A DNA stretch of 64,000 nucleotides from DASTSN01 sp035760665 (GTDB taxonomy: Bacteria > Bacteroidota > Bacteroidia > Chitinophagales > Chitinophagaceae): contig DASTSN010000038.1 in assembly GCA_035760665.1 (NCBI GenBank), positions 16,585 to 80,584 of the forward strand, given 5' to 3'. Under the pieces are notes generated by a model, which saw only the letters and a program-made list of their open reading frames with translations, was not told the DNA's origin and ran no database searches. Position numbers and translations under genes: made by a program. How positions within the stretch are numbered: position 1 is the first letter of the stretch; each line of letters starts with the position of its first letter. Positions 26,455 to 36,046 of this stretch are shown here, in pieces.

Positions 26455-28839
26455 ATGATCAAAAATTATTTACTGATTGCTTTAAAAAATTTCAGGAAAC
26501 AAAAACTGTTTTCACTGATCAATATACTTGGACTTACCATCGGTATTACCTGTTGCCTGATGATCTTTCTTTTTATCCTGAATGAATTCAGCTATGATAA
26601 TTTTCATAAGCACGGTAAAGATATCTATCGGGTGATGCGGGTGGGAGACTTAAACGGCGACCGGCTTGAGATACCTTACGTAGCCCTGCCTTATGGGCCT
26701 GCGCTGGCGAATGATTTTCCCGATGCAATCCAAAAAACCGTACGGGTGATGCAAGATAATGACCTGGTGAGCTATGAGCATATTTCGTTTAATGAAAAAA
26801 AAATACTTTTAGCAGATTCGAATTTTTTCCAATTCTTTGATTTTCGCTTAGTGCAGGGCGATCCGGGATCTGTATTAAGCAACCCCAATAGTATTGTACT
26901 GACAAAGGCTGCGGCAAAAAAATATTTTGGTGACGCAGACCCGATGGGAAAGGTGCTGGAGTTTAACAAAAAACAACAGCTGAAAGTGACAGGTATTGCT
27001 GCAGATGTTCCTGCTAATTCGCATTTGCAATTCGATATGGTTGCACCACTGGAGCTATTACGATCAGTGCAGCCGAAATGGTTCGAGCAGTGGCCTAACA
27101 ATACGCTGTTTACCTATGTACAACTAAATCCTGCCGTCAACCCTGAGCAGTTAAAAAAGAGTTTCCCAGGATTCATGGATAAATATCTCGGAGATTTTTA
27201 TGCACAGATCGGGCATAAAATGGGGCTTACTCTTCAGCCATTGCATTCCATCTATTTTGCCAGTGACGGATTTGATAGTGCTAAGCATGGGAATAAGAAA
27301 ATGGTGTACATATTTATGTCCATTGCTGTTTTGGTGCTCACGATTGCCTGTATCAATTTTGTGAACCTCGCCACGGCCCGGGCTTCCGACCGGTCTAAAG
27401 AAGTAGGCCTTCGAAAAGTATTAGGTGCCGTAAAAAAGCAGTTACTCGGCCAGTTTATCCTTGAGTCAGTTTTATTTGCGTTTGTTGCTTCCCTGCTTTC
27501 CCTTGGGTTATTACAATTACTGATGCCGGTATACACGCATTTTCTAGGCTATGATTTGCCGCCGGTCTGGAGTAATCCTTTCTTATATGTTTTTTTGATC
27601 GGTGTGATTATCGTAGTAGGCTTGCTGGCAGGCAGCTATCCTGCGCTGGTGCTGGCCTCGTTTTCACCGATCGAATCGCTGAAAGGAAAATTAAAAGTTG
27701 GTAAAAGTGGCGCTTTTTTCAGGAAGACGCTTGTGGTTTTCCAGTTTGGAATCTCGGTGCTGCTGATCATCAGCGTAGTGGTCATTTTTAGCCAGATGAA
27801 TTATGTAAAACATGCTGATCTTGGATTTAACAAAGAGCAAACGCTGATCGTACGCTTTGATAATGCGGCAATCGCCAGCCGGCAGGAGCAGTTTAAAAAT
27901 GAACTGATGACAATACCGGCTGTTAAAAACGTATCGATGATGTCAGGCGAACCAGGCGGTTTTCATGATACCTACAGTTTTGAAGCGGAGGCGAATCCTT
28001 CAGAAAAATATCTATTTAATACAGAATACACAGACCTGGATTTTGTGAAAACACTCGGGCTTACAATCATTGCCGGCCGCAATTTTTCGAAAAGTTTTGG
28101 TACCGATTCATTACAGGCCGTCCTCATCAACCGGAATGCAGCCAGCAAACTGGGGTATACTCCGGAACAGGCCATTGGTAAGTGGATAAAAAATATCAGT
28201 TCAGATAGCGTTCGCCGCACCATTGTAGGTGTGGTGGAAGACTACCATTACGTGTCGCTGAAAGATCCCATTGGACCTTTGGTAATAGCTCCGGGCGATG
28301 ACAGGCGCTTAGCACTGATAAAGATGCAAACCGATAAGCTTTCTGATGCACTGGCTGATATTAAAAAGGCGTATATCCATGCAGCTCCCGATTACCCGTT
28401 TGAATATAATTTCCTTGACGAACGTTTCGACCAGCTGTACCGCACAGAATCAAGACAGGAATCGGTGTTGAGTATTTTTTCGATCATCGCCATTTTTGTC
28501 GCCTGCCTTGGACTGTTCGGACTGGCATCGTATACAGCCATCAAGCGGACAAAAGAGATTGGTGTGCGGAAAGTACTGGGCTCCTCTGTTCAGAATATTG
28601 TACTGCTGCTTTCCGGGGATTTATTGAAACCTGTATTGATTGGCACACTGCTGGCAATCCCACTCGGTTATTATGTAATGAATCAATGGCTGGAAGGATT
28701 TGCCTACCGGATCCATTTTCATTGGTGGATGTTTGTTATTGCAGCGGCCATCGCAATCATTATTGCTTTATTGACAGTGGGAGTTCAAGCCGTCAAAGCT
28801 GCTTTGGCAAACCCTGTGAAAAGTTTACGGACTGAATAA
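26455..28839 (+). CDS. Duplicated FtsX/MacB-type ABC permease, array member 2
   Basis: 794 residues, starting 10 bp after member 1. Same two-half layout: TM1 within INILGLTIGITCCLMIFLFIL, the first coupling motif KEVGLRKVLGA near 314 and the second KEIGVRKVLGS near 699, ending NPVKSLRTE. The first periplasmic domain ends in LTLQPLHSIYFASDGF, a group A-like form, but without the NG turn of members 1, 7 and 8, so it is the most divergent of that group. Periplasmic sequence differs greatly from member 1 while membrane parts are alike, which suggests different partners or ligands. No catalytic function of its own; it needs an ATPase. Confidence 0.93.
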   Translation: MIKNYLLIALKNFRKQKLFSLINILGLTIGITCCLMIFLFILNEFSYDNFHKHGKDIYRVMRVGDLNGDRLEIPYVALPYGPALANDFPDAIQKTVRVMQDNDLVSYEHISFNEKKILLADSNFFQFFDFRLVQGDPGSVLSNPNSIVLTKAAAKKYFGDADPMGKVLEFNKKQQLKVTGIAADVPANSHLQFDMVAPLELLRSVQPKWFEQWPNNTLFTYVQLNPAVNPEQLKKSFPGFMDKYLGDFYAQIGHKMGLTLQPLHSIYFASDGFDSAKHGNKKMVYIFMSIAVLVLTIACINFVNLATARASDRSKEVGLRKVLGAVKKQLLGQFILESVLFAFVASLLSLGLLQLLMPVYTHFLGYDLPPVWSNPFLYVFLIGVIIVVGLLAGSYPALVLASFSPIESLKGKLKVGKSGAFFRKTLVVFQFGISVLLIISVVVIFSQMNYVKHADLGFNKEQTLIVRFDNAAIASRQEQFKNELMTIPAVKNVSMMSGEPGGFHDTYSFEAEANPSEKYLFNTEYTDLDFVKTLGLTIIAGRNFSKSFGTDSLQAVLINRNAASKLGYTPEQAIGKWIKNISSDSVRRTIVGVVEDYHYVSLKDPIGPLVIAPGDDRRLALIKMQTDKLSDALADIKKAYIHAAPDYPFEYNFLDERFDQLYRTESRQESVLSIFSIIAIFVACLGLFGLASYTAIKRTKEIGVRKVLGSSVQNIVLLLSGDLLKPVLIGTLLAIPLGYYVMNQWLEGFAYRIHFHWWMFVIAAAIAIIIALLTVGVQAVKAALANPVKSLRTE

Positions 28840-28850
28840 ATGTAAATGCC

Positions 28851-31208
28851 ATGATCAAAAATTTTTTAAAAATTGCCTGGAGGAATATTTTCCGGAATAA
28901 AGGCTTTTCGATTACCAACGTGCTCGGGCTTACCATTGGTATGACCTGCACCATGCTTATTGTATTGTGGGTACAGGATGAACTGTCTTTTGATAAATTT
29001 CACAAAAACCATGATACGATATTCCAGGTGATGGCCACGCGGGATTTTAAAAACCAGGTGATGACAGACCCCAACATGGTATTGCCGTTAGCCGGCGCCC
29101 TGGAGAAAGGTTACCCGCAAATAAAAAATGCAGTGGTCACCACGTATCCCGAATCACATGTTTTTACCTACGGCGACCAGCAGGTGAAAAAAACAGGACT
29201 GACTGTAGGCGGTGGTTTTTTTGATATGTTTTCATTTAAACCAGTGAAAGGAAATCTTTCTGCTGTCATGAACGATCCTTCTTCAATTGCCCTTACGCAG
29301 TCAACAGCAAAAGCTTTTTTTGGAAACGATGACCCGCTTGGTAAAGTATTGCGGATTGATAATACCACAGATCTTAAAGTAACGGCTGTTGTGGCCGATC
29401 CACCCGGTAATTCCAGCCTCCAGTTCGATTTTGTAAAACCGTTTAATCCCACCGAGCCTTATGTAAAACAACAAATGAGCGATTGGGTAAATTCATCCTG
29501 GAAAGTGTATGTACAGGCTGCAACCGGTACAAATCCCGCCGTGCTTGACAAGATTATTAACCAGGTAAAAAAACAGCATGATCCCAATGATGCGGTGAGC
29601 ACATATTTTACTTTTCCTATGAATAAATGGCGCCTATACAGTGATTTCAAAAACGGTAAAAATGTGGGCGGTATGATTGAATATGTGCGGTTGTTCAGTG
29701 TGATTGCCATTATCATATTGCTGGTGGCTTGTGTGAATTTTATGAATTTGTCTACAGCCCGTTCCGAAAAGCGAGCAAAAGAAGTGGGGGTAAGAAAAAC
29801 ATTGGGCTCAGGTAAAAAACAATTGGTTTTACAATTTTATGCCGAGTCTCTGATCCTGTCTGTAATAGCGTTTGTTTTTTCTGTGATGGCTGTTTACCTG
29901 TTATTGCCTTCTTTTAACCAGCTGATAGGTAAGCACCTGGTGTTGCATATCTGGCAACCTTATTTTTGGCTGGGTGCTGTAACGATCATTGTCTTTACCG
30001 CGGTGGTGGCTGGTAGTTACCCGGCGTTGTATCTTTCATCGTTTAATCCGGTACGGGTTTTAAAAGGTTCTTTTCTTCCGGGTAAAAAAGCATTGATACC
30101 AAGACGGATTTTAGTAGTGACGCAGTTTGTCATTTCGATTTTATTGATTTCTGCCACCATTGTTGTATACCAGCAAATCCAGCACGTTAAGAACCGTGAC
30201 TTGGGCTACAATCCCAATAACCTGATCATGGTTCCCTCTTCACCGGATGTGAACAAGAATTTTATTGTCATCCGGCAGGAGTTGCTGAATAGTGGACTCG
30301 TTGCTGCTGTAAACCGTACGTTTTCGCCGCTTACAGAAGTGTGGTGGAAGTCGCCCTCGCCCGACTGGGAGGGAAAACCTGCCAGTGCTAATATGATCTT
30401 CACCGGTTTCAGTACCGATGTGGACTTTACAAAAACAGTAGGCGTGAAGATGCTGATGGGAAAAGATTTCAGCGGCATGCCTGCAGACTCTTCTGCAATG
30501 CTGTTAAATAAGGCCGCCGTGGATGCTATGGGGCTGAACAACCCTGTGGGTATGCAACTCCGTTATGGCAGCAGAACCTATACCGTCACAGGTGTGATTG
30601 AAAATGTTGTGATGGAATCGCCTTATAGCCCCGTGGAGCCTATGATGATCTATTACAGGCCCAATGATGCCAATGTGGTGAATATACGGCTTGCCGATCA
30701 TGTGCAACCGCAAAAAGCGCTTGCGGTTATTGGGAATGTATTTAAAAAATACAATCCCTCTGTACCGTTTGAATACAGTTTTACAGACCAGGAGTTTGGA
30801 AAAAAATTTATTACCGAAGAATTGATCAGCCGGCTGACGAATATATTTGCCGGTCTTGCTATTTTTATTTGCTGCCTGGGCCTGGCGGGCCTGGCCTCTT
30901 TTACCATCGAAAAACGTATACGTGAAATTGGTATCCGAAAAGTGGTTGGCGCCTCGGTAGAGCAGATCCTGCTATTAATTTCTAAAGAATTTTTGCGACT
31001 GGTTTTACTGGCTTTTGTCATAGCGGTGCCGCTTAGCTGGTGGGCTATGCACGACTGGTTGCAGAAATATGAGTACCGCGTAAACATCAGCGCCTGGATG
31101 TTTGGAGTGGTCGGTGCGGCGATACTGCTGCTTACGCTGGGTGTCGTCAGCCTGATAACCCTGCGGGCGGCGAGAACAAATCCTGTAAAATCGTTACGAT
31201 CAGAATAA
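28851..31208 (+). CDS. Duplicated FtsX/MacB-type ABC permease, array member 3
   Basis: 785 residues, 11 bp after member 2. Coupling motifs are KEVGVRKTLGS near 309 and REIGIRKVVGA near 690; the C-terminus is NPVKSLRSE. Just before TM2 it has FPMNKWRLYSDFKNGK, where group A has a PLxxIHL block. This KWRLYS signature and the CVNFMNLSTARSEKRAKEVG segment are shared with member 5, defining group B. The second periplasmic domain includes a WWKSPSPDWEGKP stretch matched by WSDGWGQEWEGKD in member 5. I infer that 3 and 5 are sister copies handling a related ligand. Confidence 0.93.
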   Translation: MIKNFLKIAWRNIFRNKGFSITNVLGLTIGMTCTMLIVLWVQDELSFDKFHKNHDTIFQVMATRDFKNQVMTDPNMVLPLAGALEKGYPQIKNAVVTTYPESHVFTYGDQQVKKTGLTVGGGFFDMFSFKPVKGNLSAVMNDPSSIALTQSTAKAFFGNDDPLGKVLRIDNTTDLKVTAVVADPPGNSSLQFDFVKPFNPTEPYVKQQMSDWVNSSWKVYVQAATGTNPAVLDKIINQVKKQHDPNDAVSTYFTFPMNKWRLYSDFKNGKNVGGMIEYVRLFSVIAIIILLVACVNFMNLSTARSEKRAKEVGVRKTLGSGKKQLVLQFYAESLILSVIAFVFSVMAVYLLLPSFNQLIGKHLVLHIWQPYFWLGAVTIIVFTAVVAGSYPALYLSSFNPVRVLKGSFLPGKKALIPRRILVVTQFVISILLISATIVVYQQIQHVKNRDLGYNPNNLIMVPSSPDVNKNFIVIRQELLNSGLVAAVNRTFSPLTEVWWKSPSPDWEGKPASANMIFTGFSTDVDFTKTVGVKMLMGKDFSGMPADSSAMLLNKAAVDAMGLNNPVGMQLRYGSRTYTVTGVIENVVMESPYSPVEPMMIYYRPNDANVVNIRLADHVQPQKALAVIGNVFKKYNPSVPFEYSFTDQEFGKKFITEELISRLTNIFAGLAIFICCLGLAGLASFTIEKRIREIGIRKVVGASVEQILLLISKEFLRLVLLAFVIAVPLSWWAMHDWLQKYEYRVNISAWMFGVVGAAILLLTLGVVSLITLRAARTNPVKSLRSE

Positions 31209-31237
31209 CTTATTTGTGAATTGTATACTTACTGTGT

Positions 31238-33658
31238 ATGATTAAAAATTATTTCAAAACAGCTTTTCGGAATGTGCTTCGGCACAAAGGCCACGCTGCT
31301 ATTAATGTCAGCGGACTGGCTGTTGGCATTGCAGCCTGCATCCTGCTATTTATTGTTATCCAGTACGAATTAAATTATGATAAATTTCAGCCCAATTACA
31401 AACAGATAGCCAGGATCGTTACAGTGGATAAATATCCGGATGGGGACGAGTACAACCCGGGAGTGCCCTATCCCATGGCCGATGCTCTTCGGGCCGAATT
31501 TCCGCAAATGATGTTTGGCAACCTGTATGCCAGCTATGGTAGCCAGGTAACGGTGCTGGGTAATAACACATCGAAGGTCTCGGCTGATAAAAAATTTATT
31601 GAATCAACCGGTATTTTTTTTGCTGACCCGGATTTTTTTAAAGTGTTTCATTTCGACTGGTTATCCGGTTCGCCTGAGCTGCTGGCTGAACCAAACCAGA
31701 CTGTACTGACCCAAAAGATGGCGGAAAAATATTTTGGCAACTGGCAATCTGCCGTCGGGCAGTTTATTAAACTAGACAATATTATTACCCTGAAAGTAGC
31801 GGGTATCCTGAAAGATGTTCCGGCGCACACTGACCTGCCGCTGGCGGTGATCACCTCTTATGTTACCATTAAGCACAATGACGGGTATGGCTATACAACC
31901 GATTGGGGCTCCACAAGCAGCAATCAGCAGGTATATATGCTGCTTCCCCGGAATACTTCAGTGACAAGTATGAATAGCCAGCTGGATGCTTTTGCCAAAC
32001 GGCACAATGATGGTGTGCGGCGCGAAAGACGATCGCATTTTCTGCAACCACTCAGCGATCTCCACTTCGACAATCGTTTTGGAAACCTGGGAGATCATGT
32101 GACTACCCGATCTACACTTTGGACCTTGTCGCTCATTGGCGTTTTTATCATGATTATGGCCTGTATCAATTTTATCAATTTATCCACGGCGCAGGCTGTT
32201 AATCGTTCAAAAGAAATCGGTATTCGTAAAGTACTCGGCAGTAACCGCCGTAATCTTTTCTGGCAAATGATGGGAGAGACCGCTATTGTTGTGTTTGTTT
32301 CGCTGGTAATAGCAGCGGCTATCGCACAATTGTGCCTGCCGTTTATTAAACACATTGATTCCATTGAAGAGCCTTTAAATGTCTTTACAGCACAGACGCT
32401 CCTGTTTCTGCTGATCATCGCTGTGGCTGTCACTATATTTTCGGGTTTGTATCCTTCCCTGATTGTATCTGGTTTTAACCCAATGATGGCACTGAAAAAT
32501 AAAATTACTTCGGCCAGTATCGGTGGCATCTCTTTACGAAGGGGACTTGTTGTCACACAATTTGCAATTTCACAGGTGTTGATAATTGGTACCATCGTAG
32601 CTGTATCGCAAATGAGTTTTGTGCAAAATGCTGATTTGGGGTTTAATAAAAATGCCGTTTTTGTTTTGTCGACTAATGCCGACAGTGTAGCGAGAGCGAG
32701 ACAATTATCTTTTAAACAGGATCTGCTGCAAATTCCAGGTGTGCAATCGGCATCGTTTAGCAGCGATGTGCCTTCATCTGACAATAACTGGGGAACTAAT
32801 TTCGCATTTGACCACCGGCCTGATGAAAAATTTACCTTATACCTGAAATGGGCAGATGAGGATTATCTCAAAACATTTGGTCTCGAACTGCTGGCCGGTC
32901 ATAACGTACCGCCCGGTGATACGATCAGCCAGGTGCTGATCAATGAGACGCTTGTTAAAAAGCTGGGGCTAAAAAACCCGCAGGAGGCTATTGGACATGA
33001 AATCAGACTGGGAAGCCAACGCAACCCCTGGAAAACTATTGCCGGTGTGGTGAAGGATTTTAAAACCAATTCGCTGCGGGAAGAAATCAGGCCCACGTTG
33101 ATCGCTACACGAAAAAATTTCTATAGTGTCACTTCCGTAAAAATCAGGAGTAATAACCTTGCTGCCACCAGGGATGCTATTACAAAAGCCTGGGACCGAA
33201 CATATCCGGAGTATGCGGCAAATAACTATTTTATGGATGAAAGCATCAATAATTTTTACAGGCAGGAAGAGCAGCTGTCGCTGTTGTATAAAATCTTTGC
33301 CGGTATCGCCCTCTTTATTTCCTGTTTAGGCCTGTACGGACTTGTTTCGTTTATGGCGGTGCAGCGCACCAAAGAGATCGGAATCCGAAAAGTGCTGGGC
33401 GCCTCAATCGGAAATATTGTGTATTTGTTTTCAAAGGAATTCACCCTGTTAATCCTGGTCGCTTTCCTGCTGGCTGCGCCACTGGCCTGGTACATGATGA
33501 GTAACTGGCTCAGCAATTTTGCCTACCGCATCAGCATGGGGGTGAGTGTGTTTGGGCTTGCCATAGTACTGTCGGTGTTCATTGCATGGATCACGGTTGG
33601 TTACAAATCGGTAAAAGCGGCACTGGCCAACCCGGTAAAAAGTTTGCGAACAGAATAA
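31238..33658 (+). CDS. Duplicated FtsX/MacB-type ABC permease, array member 4
   Basis: 806 residues, 29 bp after member 3. TM1 lies in INVSGLAVGIAACILLFIVI. Coupling motifs are KEIGIRKVLGS near 324 and KEIGIRKVLGA near 711, and the end is NPVKSLRTE. Before TM2 it carries HFLQPLSDLHFDNRFG and afterwards CINFINLSTAQAVNRSKEIG. The FLQPLSDxHF and INLxTAQA signatures recur only in member 6, so I call these group C. The first periplasmic domain starts with YNPGVPYPMADALRAEFPQ, paralleled by NNSGVPGPLPDAVRNEIPG in member 6. Confidence 0.93.
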   Translation: MIKNYFKTAFRNVLRHKGHAAINVSGLAVGIAACILLFIVIQYELNYDKFQPNYKQIARIVTVDKYPDGDEYNPGVPYPMADALRAEFPQMMFGNLYASYGSQVTVLGNNTSKVSADKKFIESTGIFFADPDFFKVFHFDWLSGSPELLAEPNQTVLTQKMAEKYFGNWQSAVGQFIKLDNIITLKVAGILKDVPAHTDLPLAVITSYVTIKHNDGYGYTTDWGSTSSNQQVYMLLPRNTSVTSMNSQLDAFAKRHNDGVRRERRSHFLQPLSDLHFDNRFGNLGDHVTTRSTLWTLSLIGVFIMIMACINFINLSTAQAVNRSKEIGIRKVLGSNRRNLFWQMMGETAIVVFVSLVIAAAIAQLCLPFIKHIDSIEEPLNVFTAQTLLFLLIIAVAVTIFSGLYPSLIVSGFNPMMALKNKITSASIGGISLRRGLVVTQFAISQVLIIGTIVAVSQMSFVQNADLGFNKNAVFVLSTNADSVARARQLSFKQDLLQIPGVQSASFSSDVPSSDNNWGTNFAFDHRPDEKFTLYLKWADEDYLKTFGLELLAGHNVPPGDTISQVLINETLVKKLGLKNPQEAIGHEIRLGSQRNPWKTIAGVVKDFKTNSLREEIRPTLIATRKNFYSVTSVKIRSNNLAATRDAITKAWDRTYPEYAANNYFMDESINNFYRQEEQLSLLYKIFAGIALFISCLGLYGLVSFMAVQRTKEIGIRKVLGASIGNIVYLFSKEFTLLILVAFLLAAPLAWYMMSNWLSNFAYRISMGVSVFGLAIVLSVFIAWITVGYKSVKAALANPVKSLRTE

Positions 33659-33670
33659 AATAAGAAAAAT

Positions 33671-36034
33671 ATGATTAAGAATTTTTTCAAAATTGCTTAC
33701 AGGAATTTGCTGCGGAATAAAGGCTTTTCATTTATCAATATAATGGGACTGGCGATTGGTATGGCTAGTGCCATGCTTATCCTGATGTGGATATACAGCG
33801 AAGTGAGCTATGACAATTTTCATGAAAAAAGAAATCGTATTTACGAGGCGTGGAACAAGGCTGCCTTCAGTGGTAAAATGCAGTGCTGGAATACAACACC
33901 CAAAATACTTGCCCGCACGGTAGAGCGGGATTTGCCGGAAGTGGAACAGGCCGTACGGGTGGATTTTGGCAGTAATTTCCTGTTCAGCATTGGCGATAAG
34001 CGCTTAACCGTACCCGGTACAATTGTGGACTCTAATTTTCTGCAGGTCTTCACCTTTCCCTTGCTGCAGGGTAACCCGAAGACTGTGTTGCAGGATATGC
34101 ATTCCATAGTGGTGACCCAGACACTGGCAAAGAAATTATTTGGCAACGAAGACCCGATGGGTAAAGTTGTTAAACTGGATAATAAAGAAAACTTCACTGT
34201 TACAGGAATTTTAAAAGATTTACCGAAAAACACACGATTTAAATTTGAATACCTCGTACCCTGGGCATACAAACGTTTTACCGGCGATGATGATGAATAC
34301 TGGGGCAATAACAGTACCCGCACATATGTATTACTGAAACCCAATGCCTCCATTGCTTCGGCCAATGCAAAAATGAAAGTGCTCAAGCCAAAGTACGATC
34401 CTGACGAGCCGAAATGGGAAATGTTTCTGTACCCGATGAGCAAATGGAGGCTTTATTCCAGTTTCACGGATGGTAAAGAAGATAGTGGCGGCCGTATTAT
34501 GTTTGTCAAGCTTTTTGGTATTATTGCTGGGTTTATCCTGCTGATTGCGTGCATCAATTTCATGAATCTTAGTACGGCACGCAGTGAAAAACGGGCCCGT
34601 GAAGTGGGAATTCGCAAAGTGGTGGGCGCCAGGAAGGGCAGCCTCGTGGGGCAGTTCATCGGGGAATCCATCCTGGTGGCATTCCTGGCAGGAATTTTCG
34701 CTGTGCTTATTGTGGAACTGAGTTTACCTGGGTTCAATAAACTGACTGCTAAAGAACTGACAATCGAGTGGGGAAATGGTTATTTCTGGGCAGCCTTAGT
34801 TGTATTTATTATCGTAACAGGCTTGCTGGCGGGAAGCTACCCGGCGTTTTTTCTGTCTTCTTTCCAGCCGGTAAAAGTGCTCAAGGGTACATTCAAGAAA
34901 GCGCATGCACTGGTGGCGCCCAGAAAAGTTTTGGTGGTGCTGCAGTTTACATTTGCCATTATCCTGATTATTTGTACAATTATTGTAAAGCAGCAAATTG
35001 ATTATGCCAAGAGCAGGGAGACCGGCTATAACCGTAATAATCTTATATACCATCTCTTCACCGGCGACATCGATAAAAATTATAACCTGATCAAGCAGGA
35101 ATTGCTTGCAAATAATATCGCCAGCTCTGTAACCAAAACCAGCGCCCCGCCTACGCAAAGCTGGAGTGATGGCTGGGGACAGGAATGGGAAGGAAAGGAC
35201 CCGAATGACAAAACCGATTTCTTTCGCTATAATGAAGACGAAGGCCTGGGAGAAACAGCCGGGTTAACGTTTGTGCAAGGCCGCGATTTCGACCTAAAAA
35301 AATTTCCTACCGATTCAACCGGTATGATCATTAATGAATCAGCTTTGAAAGTGATGAAATTTAAAGACCCGATCGGAAAAATTGTAAAGGATAACGGACA
35401 GGAATGGCATATCGTTGGCGTCATTAAGGACTTTATTCTCACCAATCCGTATGAGCCAACCCGGCCCATGCTGATCGCCGGTGCCAAAGCCTGGTTTTAC
35501 ACAATGCTCATTAAGCTTAACCACAACCGCTCCACGGCCGACAACCTGAAAGCAGCTGCGGCTATCTTTAAAAAATACAATCCCGAATATCCGTTTGAAT
35601 ACAAGTTTGTAGATGAGGAGTACGAGCAAAAATTTGAAAACGAAAAGCAAACCGGTACCCTTGCCACCCTGTTTGCAGGTCTCACGATTTTTATTTCATG
35701 CCTGGGTTTATTTGGATTGGCTACGTATATGGCAGAAAACAGGATTAAGGAAATTGGTGTACGCAAAGTGCTGGGTGCATCCGTCGGTGGGATCGCCACA
35801 CTTTTATCAAAAGATTTTCTGAAGCTGGTGCTGGTATCATTTTTTATTGCGGCGCCCGTTGCCTACTGGGCTATGCATGCCTGGCTGCAGAATTATAATT
35901 ACCGGGTAACAATAGCCTGGTGGGTGTTTTTACTGGCAGGATGTTTATCCGTTTTCATCGCACTGATAACCGTGATTTACCAGGCCGTAAAGGCAGCGGT
36001 GGCGAACCCCGTAAAAAGTTTACGAACCGAATAA
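33671..36034 (+). CDS. Duplicated FtsX/MacB-type ABC permease, array member 5
   Basis: 787 residues, 12 bp after member 4. Group B: YPMSKWRLYSSFTDGKEDSG before TM2, CINFMNLSTARSEKRAREVG after it, and coupling motifs REVGIRKVVGA near 309 and KEIGVRKVLGA near 692. Its end is NPVKSLRTE. TM1 is in INIMGLAIGMASAMLILMWIY. The length and the absence of the PLxxIHL block match member 3 closely. The order 3-4-5-6 is B-C-B-C, so this gene probably arose when a two-gene B-C unit was duplicated. Confidence 0.93.
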   Translation: MIKNFFKIAYRNLLRNKGFSFINIMGLAIGMASAMLILMWIYSEVSYDNFHEKRNRIYEAWNKAAFSGKMQCWNTTPKILARTVERDLPEVEQAVRVDFGSNFLFSIGDKRLTVPGTIVDSNFLQVFTFPLLQGNPKTVLQDMHSIVVTQTLAKKLFGNEDPMGKVVKLDNKENFTVTGILKDLPKNTRFKFEYLVPWAYKRFTGDDDEYWGNNSTRTYVLLKPNASIASANAKMKVLKPKYDPDEPKWEMFLYPMSKWRLYSSFTDGKEDSGGRIMFVKLFGIIAGFILLIACINFMNLSTARSEKRAREVGIRKVVGARKGSLVGQFIGESILVAFLAGIFAVLIVELSLPGFNKLTAKELTIEWGNGYFWAALVVFIIVTGLLAGSYPAFFLSSFQPVKVLKGTFKKAHALVAPRKVLVVLQFTFAIILIICTIIVKQQIDYAKSRETGYNRNNLIYHLFTGDIDKNYNLIKQELLANNIASSVTKTSAPPTQSWSDGWGQEWEGKDPNDKTDFFRYNEDEGLGETAGLTFVQGRDFDLKKFPTDSTGMIINESALKVMKFKDPIGKIVKDNGQEWHIVGVIKDFILTNPYEPTRPMLIAGAKAWFYTMLIKLNHNRSTADNLKAAAAIFKKYNPEYPFEYKFVDEEYEQKFENEKQTGTLATLFAGLTIFISCLGLFGLATYMAENRIKEIGVRKVLGASVGGIATLLSKDFLKLVLVSFFIAAPVAYWAMHAWLQNYNYRVTIAWWVFLLAGCLSVFIALITVIYQAVKAAVANPVKSLRTE

Positions 36035-36046
36035 AATGTTTTCCGG

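Noticed and set aside
32095..32784. 229-codon minus-strand frame inside permease 4
   Set aside because: It is antisense to membrane helices of a well-supported gene; similar shadows recur opposite the other permeases at the same place.
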